Source: Pseudemcibacter sp038106445 (GTDB lineage: Bacteria; Pseudomonadota; Alphaproteobacteria; Sphingomonadales; Emcibacteraceae). Taken from it: a stretch of DNA of 64,000 bases. Location: positions 186,001 through 250,000 of the forward strand of contig JAYODU010000002.1 in the NCBI GenBank assembly GCA_038106445.1. Direction: 5' to 3'. The position numbers were made by a program, and so were the translations under genes. Under the pieces are notes generated by a model. The model made no database searches. It was given only the letters and a program-made list of their open reading frames with translations, and was not told the DNA's origin. Of the stretch, positions 55,499 to 64,000 are shown piece by piece. Position 1 is the first letter of the stretch. Every line of letters starts with the position of its first letter.

Positions 55499-56302
55499 TT
55501 ATGGGCACTTCACAATACTCAAATCATTTTTAAGACTGATATTCTCTATTTCTGGGTGTATATTTAACCCTGAGAGTTCTTCCACTAATGAAAGTGTAAG
55601 TATTTGGTCACAATAATTTGCTGATCTGGGCAAATCCTGATCAAATATAAATGCAATACTTCTTGCATCCTTGGTGGTTATAACTTTCCAATAGCCAGAA
55701 GGGATAATATGATCTTCGTCTGCATTTGGCAAAATACCTTCGAATTCATCATAGATTGGCCCTGTCATTACATAAAGGTCTGTACCTTCTAAAACTGTCT
55801 CTCTTACAGCGTTTTCAAGCTTTACCCATGCACCCTGATTGAGATTGCTTTTTTGTGGCGTAATATTGGAAAGATAATTTGTCATTGCCCAATGTTCCGT
55901 ACCAGAGAATGAAGCTAAGGGAACTTGATGACCTCTGTCAGTTTTTAATTCTGCATTGGCCCCTTTGTAATCATCCGGCTCAAGTGTTTCTTCATCTAAT
56001 AAATCAGGGTCAGCTTTCCAATTCCTGCTTTGACTGGGTCCAATTGTATCTTTTGTTACATGGTAAGCTACCCAATCAGCAAACTTTGTTTCCCTATTAT
56101 TGGATAATGTATAAATTTCTCGTTTTATGATTTTATTTTCAGGTTTGCCTAACGGACAACCATACAAGCAATTAGTATCTGAGGATTGAAGTACTACAGG
56201 CGGAGGGTTAATTTCTGGTAATTGTTCATAATCGGGTATGTTAATTCCAATAATTGTGCCAATTACTACTGCTGCTAAAAGTGTAAAACCAATATTTTTC
56301 AT
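55499..56302 (-). CDS. DNA/RNA non-specific endonuclease (NUC1 family)
   Basis: A 267-residue beta-beta-alpha metal nuclease. The N terminus has a hydrophobic segment (about 4-22), giving a signal peptide or membrane anchor, so activity would be outside the cytoplasm. The active-site DRGHQVP places catalytic His125, and SNLNQGAWVKLE supplies the metal-binding Asn155 and Glu163. Cys pairs near the N terminus (CLYGC) and near the end may form disulfides. It could serve nutrient scavenging or act as an effector; no immunity gene is evident. It is divergent from umuDC. Confidence 0.9.
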   Translation of the reverse strand: MKNIGFTLLAAVVIGTIIGINIPDYEQLPEINPPPVVLQSSDTNCLYGCPLGKPENKIIKREIYTLSNNRETKFADWVAYHVTKDTIGPSQSRNWKADPDLLDEETLEPDDYKGANAELKTDRGHQVPLASFSGTEHWAMTNYLSNITPQKSNLNQGAWVKLENAVRETVLEGTDLYVMTGPIYDEFEGILPNADEDHIIPSGYWKVITTKDARSIAFIFDQDLPRSANYCDQILTLSLVEELSGLNIHPEIENISLKNDLSIVKCP

Positions 56303-56385
56303 TATTTTCTGCCGTTCAAATTAAAGGAATACTAACCAATAATTCATGATGGGCAAAGCATATTAAAAAAACTTACTTTACTTTT

Positions 56386-56400
56386 GTTCTATATTTGTTC
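56386..56400 (+). promoter_or_regulatory. LexA (SOS) box upstream of umuD
   Basis: GTTC-N7-GTTC occurs exactly (56386-56389 and 56397-56400), ten bases before the umuD ATG. This spacing is the alphaproteobacterial LexA operator. Its closeness to the start suggests it covers the promoter or transcript start, so the umuDC pair should be DNA-damage inducible. Confidence 0.85.
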
Positions 56401-56410
56401 TAATTAAAGA

Positions 56411-56830
56411 ATGCTTGATTCTATATCCTATATTGGCTCTTCTCATGTTGGCCCTCCACTCCCATTACCTCTTGCACCTAGCAAGGTTCAATGTGGCTTT
56501 CCTAGTGCTGCGGAGGATTGGCTTGAAGATAAACTTGATCTCAATGAAAAACTGATCAAAAGCCCGCCTTCTACTTTCCTGTTTCGTGTTGAAGGGGAAA
56601 GTATGAGAGATGCAGGCATTAACGATGGGGATTTACTCGTCGTTGATCGTGGAATTACGGCCTCTCATGGTAGGGTCGTTGTTGCAATGGTCTGTGGTGA
56701 TATGACAGTGAAACGATTAAACCTTAAGAGTAATCCACCTCAACTGGATGCTGCCAATCCTGCCTTTAAATCTATTACAGAAGAGTTTGAAATCTGGGGA
56801 ACTGTGACTGCTTCTATCACCGAGTTATAG
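56411..56830 (+). CDS. umuD: SOS mutagenesis protein UmuD (S24 family)
   Basis: LexA-like auto-protease subunit of error-prone polymerase V. It has 139 residues, as in E. coli. The self-cleavage site Cys28-Gly29 is in VQCGFPSAA. The catalytic Ser64 is in GESMRDAG and Lys101 in MTVKRL, so all three elements are present. A LexA box precedes it, and umuC follows after three bases. Confidence 0.95.
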   Translation: MLDSISYIGSSHVGPPLPLPLAPSKVQCGFPSAAEDWLEDKLDLNEKLIKSPPSTFLFRVEGESMRDAGINDGDLLVVDRGITASHGRVVVAMVCGDMTVKRLNLKSNPPQLDAANPAFKSITEEFEIWGTVTASITEL

Positions 56831-56833
56831 GCT

Positions 56834-58084
56834 ATGTTCGCCTTGGTGGATTGTAACAGCTTTTATGCGTCCTGTGAGCGTGTGTTTCGCCCTGACCTTA
56901 TTGGTAAGCCAGTTGTGGTTTTATCCAACAATGATGGCTGCCTAATTGCCCTTTCAAGTGAAGCCAAGGCAATGGGCTATAAAATGGGAGATGTATTCTT
57001 CAAGGTGCGTGAACAATTAATCAAACAAGGAGTTATTGTTTTTTCAAGTAACTATGCACTTTATGGGGATTTATCCGATAGGGTTATGAAAGTACTGGAA
57101 GTTTATACGCCTGATCTTGAGGTTTATAGCATAGATGAAGCGTTCCTATCCTTACGGGGTTTTAATGAATTGGAAGATAAAGGAAGGATGATCAAACATG
57201 ATGTAGAACGATTAACTGGTGTTCCTGTTAGCGTTGGCATTGCCCCCACAAAGACACTGGCAAAACTTGCCAATCATGTTGCCAAGAAATTTGAAGGCCA
57301 TAATGGTAGCTATTTCATGGAAGCACCCGACTATGACATATTAAAACAAATCGAAGTGGGTAAAGTTTGGGGCATAGGCAGGAGACTCACAGAGCACTTA
57401 AAAGCCTTTGGTGTACAAACAGCCTATGACTTGTCACAACTGGCCCCAAGAGCCGTTAAAAAGCGTTTTAGCGTGGTTGCTGAGCGTACTGTAAGGGAGC
57501 TAAACGGAATAAGCTGTATCCCCCTTGAGGAAGTCCCACCGCATCCACAGAATATTATCGTCAGTAGAGGCTTTAAACACCGTGTTAAAACAAAGCAGGA
57601 AATGATCGAGGCTGTTTCCTTCTATGCCAACAGAGCAGCAGAAAAAGCACGACAGAAGAAAGTCTATGCTTACCGGGTTCATGTCTTTATTAGGACCGAC
57701 CCTTATGGGGATAGAGCCAACCACTATTATGCAGGGCAATCAGTAGTCTTCAACGAAGCCCGTAATGATGCTGGAGCCATCATCAAAGCAGCTCTTCAAG
57801 CTTTCAATGCAATCTATAAACCCAATTTCAGTTATCAGAAAGCTGGCGTAATGCTAACCGAGTTATTGTATGACACTGAGCGGCAGACATCCTTCTTTGG
57901 CGGTGGCCAGAGTGATAAAATGGAATTACTTATGAAGACTATGGACAAGATTAATAAACAACATGGAAGAGAAACAATCCGTCCTGCGATTGCAGGAACA
58001 AACAAAACATGGTTCATGGCAAGGAACTTACTCAGTCCACGATACACAACTAAATGGAATGAGTTGCGAAAGGTTCACAGTTGA
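56834..58084 (+). CDS. umuC: DNA polymerase V catalytic subunit UmuC
   Basis: Y-family translesion polymerase. The 416-residue protein opens FALVDCNSFYASCERVF with the first catalytic Asp, has the YSIDEAFLSL block with the other Asp/Glu pair, a helix-hairpin-helix thumb, a little-finger domain, and the C-terminal DUF4113 (WFMARNLLSPRYTTKWNEL). It should bypass lesions with UmuD'. The pair is probably a single SOS unit. Confidence 0.95.
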   Translation: MFALVDCNSFYASCERVFRPDLIGKPVVVLSNNDGCLIALSSEAKAMGYKMGDVFFKVREQLIKQGVIVFSSNYALYGDLSDRVMKVLEVYTPDLEVYSIDEAFLSLRGFNELEDKGRMIKHDVERLTGVPVSVGIAPTKTLAKLANHVAKKFEGHNGSYFMEAPDYDILKQIEVGKVWGIGRRLTEHLKAFGVQTAYDLSQLAPRAVKKRFSVVAERTVRELNGISCIPLEEVPPHPQNIIVSRGFKHRVKTKQEMIEAVSFYANRAAEKARQKKVYAYRVHVFIRTDPYGDRANHYYAGQSVVFNEARNDAGAIIKAALQAFNAIYKPNFSYQKAGVMLTELLYDTERQTSFFGGGQSDKMELLMKTMDKINKQHGRETIRPAIAGTNKTWFMARNLLSPRYTTKWNELRKVHS

Positions 58085-58086
58085 AT

Positions 58087-58110
58087 AAAAAGGGTTTGTT
58101 ATTTCCCTTT
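58087..58110 (+). terminator. Weak hairpin after umuC
   Basis: AAAGGG (58089-58094) and CCCTTT (58105-58110) could pair around a ten-base loop. The stem is short and no strong T-run follows, so it is only a possible terminator. Confidence 0.3.
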
Positions 58111-58234
58111 ATAATACAGCATAGAAACTATTTTGACGGTTTATAGGTTTAAGCAACCTACCTATCTTCTTCTATAATCTGAAGGGTTTTCAAATGCTAT
58201 CCTCACATCCATAGACAGCAGAAAACAGACTTTA

Positions 58235-58852
58235 TTGTTTCATGCTTACCCTGATGCAAACGAATCTGTAACAGATAATCATATAGAGTTAATCACACGC
58301 CTTATAAATATGGGAATAGACCCGAGTGTTATTAATATTGAAGGGCAAAATGCCGAAGAGGCCTATATGGAATCCAGATTAGAATATCTTGATGAATACT
58401 ATAACGCACAGGTTGAAAAAATTAATCAGGAAAGAAAAGTAGTGGCATATCTTGCTCAAAATAATATGGATGATGCAATGGAAATTGCGATAGATGAGAT
58501 TGCGAAGAAAAAAGTAAATCAATCAAAATCTCGCGCCAGAACAAGAGCACGAAGAATAGAAGCATTAAATAAAATAGACGATTCACTTTCACGTGTTGGA
58601 ATGCCTACTGAGACCAGCTCGTTTGTAAGAGATACATCAGATGTTGAAACAGAGATTGAGTATGATGAATTGGAAAAAGACACAACAAATCAGATCCGAG
58701 CAAAATACAAGAAAGAATTAAATGATGCCAATGATGAGGCAGAACGTAAAAAAAAGGAATTGGAACTATCAATTAAAACATTAAAAACTGACGAAATTGA
58801 AAATTCCAAGGCACGTCAAATACTTGTCACTAGTATTCTAACCGGTTCTTAA
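58235..58852 (+). CDS. Ankyrin-like/coiled-coil hypothetical protein, start uncertain
   Basis: An open frame of 205 residues from a TTG. The same frame is already open from 58178, following a TAA at 58175, and the upstream part (SIDSRKQTLLFHAYPDANES) looks coding. The segment NHIELITRLINMGIDPSVIN resembles one ankyrin repeat. Then comes a charged helical region with a basic patch (SKSRARTRARR), and a C-terminal coiled coil rich in Glu/Lys (KKELELSIKTLKTDEIE). No ATG is available, so the gene may be truncated at its 5' end. Function unknown. A hairpin terminator follows. Confidence 0.6.
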   Translation: MFHAYPDANESVTDNHIELITRLINMGIDPSVINIEGQNAEEAYMESRLEYLDEYYNAQVEKINQERKVVAYLAQNNMDDAMEIAIDEIAKKKVNQSKSRARTRARRIEALNKIDDSLSRVGMPTETSSFVRDTSDVETEIEYDELEKDTTNQIRAKYKKELNDANDEAERKKKELELSIKTLKTDEIENSKARQILVTSILTGS

Positions 58853-58863
58853 GATTCAATTTA

Positions 58864-58894
58864 TTAATAAGGCTCCTAACAGGAGCCTTATTAA
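58864..58894. terminator. Bidirectional terminator
   Basis: TTAATAAGGCTCCT pairs perfectly with AGGAGCCTTATTAA around AAC: a 14-bp stem whose outer pairs are A/T-rich. It lies between the convergent ankyrin-like gene and the autotransporter. Confidence 0.88.
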
Positions 58895-58915
58895 CCTGAG
58901 ACATTTGAACCAAAT

Positions 58916-61900
58916 TTAGAACCTCGCTCGTATATTCATGTTGGCAGAATGACCAAGATACTGGTCTCTCCATTCCGCATCATATCGAATGGTAAAAGCA
59001 AAATAATTAGCCGTAAAATAGACACCTAAACCTGCCTGAAAACTATTTTTGTCAATCGGGTCACCATAAATTTTAAAGAACTCATCAGTACTTGCAAATT
59101 TAGCAGTCATTTCAATCGGGTCATCCTTTAACTGTTGCGACCATCCGCCCTGCAAAACAATACTCATGACACTATTAACCACACTATCAGTCATAAATTC
59201 AGTTCTATGCGCTACTTCCAGTTTCAAATCCGTGGTCAGTGAATCACGATTATTTTCCAGAACATTAAGATTCAGTGCTGGGCCACCATTAACTTCGGTA
59301 TATTCTTTTTGCTTAACGTTTATATAATTTAATACTGCAGTAGGCGTAATCGCTATTGGACCTAGTTCGAATTCGTATCCTGCTTTGATATTTCCTGAAT
59401 ATTGAAGCCCATTCCAGTCGGAATTAATTTCTCGCAAATCATCTCCAAGAGAGACAAAGCGATCACCTGAAAAATCAAGATATCCAATAGATGCCTGATT
59501 TTCGAGGAAGAAATTTTCCAGCCAGAAAGCACTGTAAAGTCCTATTTGTGCATTTTGAACAGCCAATCTGTCATCAGCTTCACCGCTGAATTTAATATCA
59601 GCAATATTATAAGATATGCTTGCCCCTATTACACCGCGATCACTAGCTGCAAATTCATAACCTGCGGCCAATCCAAAATTAAAGGTATTGGAACCCCGTT
59701 CATGAATACCGCCGTCATAATCATAAATACCTGCAAATTCCTGTATCCAGACGCCGTTTAATACCCGTGAAGGAGGTGCTCGTTTTATAAGGCGCCTAAG
59801 GCCATCGAGCTGCGATGAAACAGCACCTAATGAAATATTATTGGTATTTCTTATTGCCTGATTAGTTGCTTGAGAGAAACCCAAAGGCATTAAAGATCTA
59901 TAAAAAGTATAAAAATCTTCTTCAGTTTCAATACTACCAAGATACCTTGCAACATCATCGTCGGCACCAAAAGCCCCAATCGAAGCTTCGTATATGTTAC
60001 CAAATGTTTCAGATAGTCCTAATTCCTCACTTGTACGGCGTCTCACGTTCAAATTAATATCGTTTCCAACATGTTCCGCTTCCAAATCATAAACAAATAA
60101 AGTGCTTCCAAGATTTTGAATATTGACATCATCATCAATTATCAGATTTCCTGCAGTGACAATATTGAATGTCTCTTCGTTCAATACGATCCCTAAAACC
60201 GATATATCAAGATTGCTCTGTGGCGAAAATTCAACGGTTCCGCTTGCGTTAATTCCGCCAACAAAATTATCAACGCTTTGAATATTGATCTTAATAACAC
60301 TCTGATCCAGAATATCAATATTTGTTGCATTCAAACCCAAATCGGTATTGACCGATAATTCTGATTGATCTCTTAGTGTAATATCCAAATTTCCATTCGG
60401 GGATACTATGCCACCCCGTAATGCACTATTATCACTCATTTCCAATGTAGCAGAGCCACCTTTTAGAAAAATAGTTCCTTCTATGTCCCGTTCCAACAAA
60501 GGTAAATATTCATCCTCGGTCAAGTCTGCATCAATGAAGTCCTGCGTCCTAGTAGCAATTTCTGACGTGCTTAATCCTTCAAGGGTAATATTGTTAACAC
60601 CATTTCCAAGATATATATCTCCTTCGATGATACCACTATTATAAAAAGTAATACCCGTTGAGTTATTGGACAAGTCAACGGCCGTCAAAACACTATCATT
60701 CGCACTACTGCGCACGCTGAATAAATTCGTATTTGAAAAATTGCTCAATGTGCCAGATCTGTCAAGAATACCAACTGCTTCCTGGTTGTTTCCTCCTGCT
60801 TCGACAGTAAATACTCCTGAGTTTTCAAAACTTTGTAAAAATCCGCCCTGATCAATAACAATCCCATATGCGTTACCGCCATCGCCATTAAAATTACCCT
60901 CATCATCGACTGATGCGATAACTTTTGTATCTACCATACCGTTGTTTATAAATTCGGGTACAGATGCCCCAGCCCCAATTCTTAAGGTTGTAGCATCAGC
61001 ATCAATAGTTTGAGTATCGATCTCACCCCACAAACCATTATAGATACCAAAATCTAGAGTTGCCGTGTAATCAGTCCCGCCTTGAGAGGCACCCGTAATA
61101 AGTATAGAAGTAACATCCTGGCCCGTGTTTCTTCCACTAGCTAATATATTTCGCTGGTTCACAATCGAATAGTCGCCATATAAAGATCCTGTATTTCCAA
61201 TTGTGATGTCAGTCCAGCCTGTTGAAGAAACTTTTTCTGGCGTGATAAGAATGGTTTGACCACCAGCAAATGCATTTAAAGTACCATTGTTTCGAGAGTA
61301 ACCTGACGTTGACTCATTTTCATTAAGTTCGACAATATTACCGTTTGAATCCTGGAATATAATATCATTGGCAATACCGCCCGTAAGATTACTGCTGACA
61401 CGTATTGCCGCTATTGCACCAACGGCTGGCACTTCATTGAACCTTATGTCTCTCGTAATATCTTTACCTGCATCTATGAAACCAATATTGCGGATTTGGC
61501 CGTCCACATCCGCACCAATATAAATACCGTGTGAACCTTCGGCATCAACATCTAAACGGTTATTTACTTCTATATTTCCAGTTAAATTACCAAGAATTTT
61601 AATACCGTTACTATTTGCATTCCCAACTGTAAGATCATCAATACTTATATTACCTATCATGTTTGTCTGAACAGATATTCCTGCGGAATTTGTCCCCCTG
61701 ACTGTAAAGTCAGCATTTCTAGATCCTATTATATCGCCTTGAAAAGTACCGTCACCATCAATTAATATGCCAAAATTATTGGAACCTACATTGTTATCAT
61801 TATCAATCGAGCCAACCGAAATATCTCCGATGCCACTGTACCCGGATATTAGTGTTTCACCCATCTCAGTTTGATAATGCACCCCAATACCGTTACTAAT

Positions 61901-62185
61901 TGTTCTGTTATCCAGAATACCATCCACTTTAACAGTATTATCACTATCAACACTAACAGCAGTTCCACTTGAAACTTCAATTTCCCCATCGTCATCTACA
62001 ATAATGTTAGCAGGGCTACCTCCATCTGCTGTAGATGTGGAAATGGGTGTTTCACGTTTATTGGTAATGGTGATACTTTGGCCAAAAGCAGGACTAATAA
62101 CAAATGATATTGCCATAACGCTGGCAGACATTAACAGGTGTATTTTCTTTGAACTTTTTAACGCTGATGTTGAACCACTTTTCAT
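58916..62185 (-). CDS. Autotransporter outer-membrane beta-barrel protein
   Basis: Type V secretion protein of 1089 residues. It has an extended basic N-terminal signal region (KSSKKIHLLMSASVMAISF) with cleavage near PAFG-Q (about residue 35). A long passenger (about 40-800) is rich in Gly, Asn, Asp, Ser and Ile, with repeated short beta-strand motifs (NFNGDGGNAYGIVI, NIDILDQSVIKINI), as expected for a beta-helix. The C-terminal barrel (about 807-1089) starts near GVWIQEFAGIYDYDG and ends in a terminal Phe (RARF). No protease or lipase catalytic motif is visible. ATG 62185 was chosen; GTG 62200 in frame is possible. Confidence 0.85.
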   Translation of the reverse strand: MKSGSTSALKSSKKIHLLMSASVMAISFVISPAFGQSITITNKRETPISTSTADGGSPANIIVDDDGEIEVSSGTAVSVDSDNTVKVDGILDNRTISNGIGVHYQTEMGETLISGYSGIGDISVGSIDNDNNVGSNNFGILIDGDGTFQGDIIGSRNADFTVRGTNSAGISVQTNMIGNISIDDLTVGNANSNGIKILGNLTGNIEVNNRLDVDAEGSHGIYIGADVDGQIRNIGFIDAGKDITRDIRFNEVPAVGAIAAIRVSSNLTGGIANDIIFQDSNGNIVELNENESTSGYSRNNGTLNAFAGGQTILITPEKVSSTGWTDITIGNTGSLYGDYSIVNQRNILASGRNTGQDVTSILITGASQGGTDYTATLDFGIYNGLWGEIDTQTIDADATTLRIGAGASVPEFINNGMVDTKVIASVDDEGNFNGDGGNAYGIVIDQGGFLQSFENSGVFTVEAGGNNQEAVGILDRSGTLSNFSNTNLFSVRSSANDSVLTAVDLSNNSTGITFYNSGIIEGDIYLGNGVNNITLEGLSTSEIATRTQDFIDADLTEDEYLPLLERDIEGTIFLKGGSATLEMSDNSALRGGIVSPNGNLDITLRDQSELSVNTDLGLNATNIDILDQSVIKINIQSVDNFVGGINASGTVEFSPQSNLDISVLGIVLNEETFNIVTAGNLIIDDDVNIQNLGSTLFVYDLEAEHVGNDINLNVRRRTSEELGLSETFGNIYEASIGAFGADDDVARYLGSIETEEDFYTFYRSLMPLGFSQATNQAIRNTNNISLGAVSSQLDGLRRLIKRAPPSRVLNGVWIQEFAGIYDYDGGIHERGSNTFNFGLAAGYEFAASDRGVIGASISYNIADIKFSGEADDRLAVQNAQIGLYSAFWLENFFLENQASIGYLDFSGDRFVSLGDDLREINSDWNGLQYSGNIKAGYEFELGPIAITPTAVLNYINVKQKEYTEVNGGPALNLNVLENNRDSLTTDLKLEVAHRTEFMTDSVVNSVMSIVLQGGWSQQLKDDPIEMTAKFASTDEFFKIYGDPIDKNSFQAGLGVYFTANYFAFTIRYDAEWRDQYLGHSANMNIRARF

Positions 62186-62200
62186 ATTAAATATATCCAC

Positions 62201-62523
62201 TTTGCGTTCCTAAATCTTCTTTCCGAATTCATTTTTGCGACAACAGGAAATTTTTATAAACTAAATTTCAACTATCCAGAGGTTTTATAATCGATCTTTG
62301 TTTTAAAAGCTATCCCAAGTGCGATTAATCTAGTCTGAATAATAATTTTAGAATTTAAAAAATCTCCTTTGTATAAATAGCAAAAATTCAGAACCTTATT
62401 TGATCTGTAACATAAAGGCATTTGATTAATTTAGACAGCATATTTATTAATCAAAATGTATTTCAGCCACTAATAAACATTTTTAATTGAAAGCTGCACC
62501 TGTTCAATTTACTGTCAAATATT
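62201..62523. other. AT-rich intergenic region, nothing recognised
   Basis: A 323-bp space between the divergent autotransporter and YkgJ-type genes. It is AT-rich and must contain both promoters, but I see no clear consensus, hairpin or RNA gene in it. Confidence 0.6.
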
Positions 62524-63087
62524 ATGATACTTGTACCAAACAGAGAATGCGGTGATTGCACTGCCTGTTGCAAACATTTAACCATTGAGACGACGGGGCT
62601 GGTAAAACTGCCGAACGTAACATGCTCTCATCTTATGGAAAGTGGGGGATGCAGCATTTACAGCAAAAGACCCACCCCATGCAGGGAATGGTTCTGTGTT
62701 TGGCGAAACCTTTCAGAACTTGATGATAGCTGGCGACCAGATAAATCAGGCGTCATGATAGAGTTCTCTGATGAACAATTCCCGGGTATCTTTGCCAATC
62801 GTGTCGGATTCAGATTTACAGTAATTAATAAGGAAAAAGCCACCCGAAACAATAAACTGGCAAAATTTCTAAAAAAACAGATATCCAATGGTGTACCATG
62901 TTTACTGTCTTTTGGTATTGAACCTGCACAAAATCCACCGGTCACTTTTTTAAATATTGCCATGGGAAAAGCCGCCAATCAGAAAAACCCAAATGGAATT
63001 CTTGGAGAACTAAAAAAAGCGATCACGGCGTGTGAACAGCAACCAAAGGATTTTCTGAAGATTGAAAAAGGACGCATAATATATTAG
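62524..63087 (+). CDS. YkgJ family cysteine-cluster protein
   Basis: A 187-residue protein whose N-terminal half holds a cluster of cysteines: RECGDCTACCKHL, then CSHLMESGGCSIYSKRPTPC and CREWFC. This matches the CxxCxxCC arrangement of YkgJ/Zn- or Fe-binding cysteine proteins. The rest has no recognised domain. Biochemical function unknown. Confidence 0.8.
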   Translation: MILVPNRECGDCTACCKHLTIETTGLVKLPNVTCSHLMESGGCSIYSKRPTPCREWFCVWRNLSELDDSWRPDKSGVMIEFSDEQFPGIFANRVGFRFTVINKEKATRNNKLAKFLKKQISNGVPCLLSFGIEPAQNPPVTFLNIAMGKAANQKNPNGILGELKKAITACEQQPKDFLKIEKGRIIY

Positions 63088-63191
63088 TCACATATTAATC
63101 TTTTTATTCACAAGTTTGCCACATTTTGCCTTATACTAGTTGCCGCAAACTAGCAAAATATGACTTTTTTGCTCATAGGAGGAAAATAAAC

Positions 63192-63569
63192 ATGAAAATT
63201 ATAGACACAATCTCAAAATCAATAGCTTTAATTCTGGCTACATTAATTTTATCATCCTGCGGTGATGATGGAAATAATAATACAGCTATGGAAAATGCTG
63301 AAAGCGCAGCTGAAAGTGCCAGTGACGGAGCTTCTGACATGGCTGACCAGGCAGGTGATATGGCCAACGATGCTATGGAAGCAGCAGGTGAAATGGCAGA
63401 TGATGCCATGCAAGCCGGTGAAGAAGCCATGGAAGCCGCTGGCGAGATGGCAGAAGATGCGATGGATGCCGCTGAAGATATGGCTGATGACGCGATGCAA
63501 GCTGGCGAAGATGCAATGGATCCAGCTACTGAAACCATGAACGAAATGAGACCTACTCCCCCACAATAA
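63192..63569 (+). CDS. Small acidic lipoprotein with Ala/Met hendecad repeats
   Basis: A 125-residue predicted lipoprotein. The ATG at 63192 follows an AGGAGG and starts MKIIDTISKSIALILATLIL, leading to lipobox Cys23 (LSSC). From about residue 45 to 112 the sequence is nearly all Ala, Met, Asp, Glu, Gly and Gln, with Met spaced mostly 5, 6 or 7 apart (AMEAAGEMADDAMQAGEEAM), giving an 11-residue period. This predicts one long amphipathic alpha-helix. Basic residues are absent from the repeat. An upstream ATG-like start would add 22 unlikely residues. No function recognised. Confidence 0.75.
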   Translation: MKIIDTISKSIALILATLILSSCGDDGNNNTAMENAESAAESASDGASDMADQAGDMANDAMEAAGEMADDAMQAGEEAMEAAGEMAEDAMDAAEDMADDAMQAGEDAMDPATETMNEMRPTPPQ

Positions 63570-63573
63570 AGTA

Positions 63574-64000
63574 TTACTTTCGCCAAACTAAAGGGAACAA
63601 CTCGCTTTCCAGCGGATCACCAGGCTTTAGGTCAGGATCATGCAAAACATCAGTTGTTCCCTTTCTTGGATCCCAAACAACATCATCTCCTGCCCAGCGG
63701 GTAGCATAACCACGTCTTCGGGTTTGCGCGCTTTTATTGCCGCGTGCACCGTGAATTGTATTTGCATGATGTATCAGGCAGTCTCCCGGTTCTAGTTCAT
63801 AGCAAATGATATCCTTTTCACTGACGGATTGATCAATATTCGGCATTGTTTCCAGCCCTGCTTCGCCATATTCGACATGGCCCTGCCCGCTAAAACTTTG
63901 TGGACGGTACCTTTTGCCATCGCGATGAGACCCCTTCACATACCTTACACCACCATTTTCTTCACTGACATGATCCATCGCAAACCAGATTGAACAAATC
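63574..64000 (-). CDS. Phytanoyl-CoA dioxygenase (PhyH) family, partial
   Basis: The frame is open to the window edge, so the 5' part of the gene lies outside. Visible residues include CSIWFAMDHVSEENGGVRYV, VKGSHRDG, and HHANTIHGARGNKS. The latter supplies the second iron-binding His and the 2-oxoglutarate-binding region of Fe(II)/2OG dioxygenases. The HxD pair must lie upstream, beyond the window. The substrate is unknown. Confidence 0.85.
   Translation of the reverse strand, partial: ICSIWFAMDHVSEENGGVRYVKGSHRDGKRYRPQSFSGQGHVEYGEAGLETMPNIDQSVSEKDIICYELEPGDCLIHHANTIHGARGNKSAQTRRRGYATRWAGDDVVWDPRKGTTDVLHDPDLKPGDPLESELFPLVWRK

Noticed and set aside
55499..56302. Nuclease as a toxin with cognate immunity gene
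   Set aside because: No small immunity-like ORF is adjacent, and the nuclease has an export signal of its own.
63173..63586. Antisense ORFs rich in Ala/Ser opposite the repeat lipoprotein
   Set aside because: They are by-products of the repetitive codons on the coding strand and lack ribosome-binding sites or family motifs.
1..64000. CRISPR arrays, toxin-antitoxin pairs, restriction-modification, retron or CBASS-type defence genes
   Set aside because: No regularly spaced repeats and no proteins with the relevant motifs were seen, including in the island.

Overview
The window looks like a chromosomal segment of an AT-leaning alphaproteobacterium. Three things point there: the gene order (rpsF-rpsR-rplI, dnaB-alr-mlaE-mlaF-radA-cvpA-purF, ppx-ppk-hda-DUF2066-purM-purN, der-bamB-TPR), a GTTC-N7-GTTC LexA box of the alphaproteobacterial type, and an AspRS that resembles the non-discriminating class. 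A genus cannot be named from sequence alone. A run of ten Ns at 55189-55198 marks an assembly gap, so this is a draft assembly.

Region 1 (1-20 kb) is core housekeeping. It holds aspS, rnd, a secreted esterase, a polyphosphate operon (ppk1, ppx) joined to an Hda-like DnaA regulator and a DUF2066 protein, purM-purN, ndk, an ABC-F ATPase, holC-pepA, and the envelope biogenesis run lptD-surA continuing into pdxA-rsmA.

Region 2 (20-31 kb) starts with a DyP peroxidase broken by one in-frame TAA, then gmk-yicC, an SDR, and a tetR-yciI-tag operon. The yciI gene carries an in-frame TGA and a 22-bp perfect palindrome sits just before tetR. The cell-wall and fatty-acid cluster mltG-fabF-acpP-fabG-fabD follows.

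Region 3 (31-54.7 kb) is again core. It contains rpsF-rpsR-rplI with a probable S6:S18 leader hairpin, dnaB, alr, an Mla-type ABC pair, radA, cvpA (apparently starting at ATT), purF, an SDR, a thioesterase, three tandem VOC genes (one frameshifted), der, bamB, a TPR membrane protein, guaA, rsmB, guaB, a small lipoprotein, tmk, dacA, rlpA and mltB.

Region 4 (54.8-64 kb) is accessory. A tRNA-Ser(UGA) is followed by a decayed repeat of its 3' end, the assembly gap, an integrase C-terminal fragment, a membrane-anchored or secreted DNA/RNA nuclease, a LexA-controlled umuDC pair, an ankyrin-like/coiled-coil ORF with no good start, a large autotransporter, a YkgJ-type cysteine-cluster protein, an alanine/methionine/acid-rich hendecad-repeat lipoprotein, and the 3' part of a PhyH dioxygenase running off the end. 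This looks like the remnant of an element integrated at the tRNA. No complete novel defence or mobile system could be demonstrated. The most unusual signals are the cluster of single-lesion genes, the cvpA start codon, the TetR operator and the island remnant.
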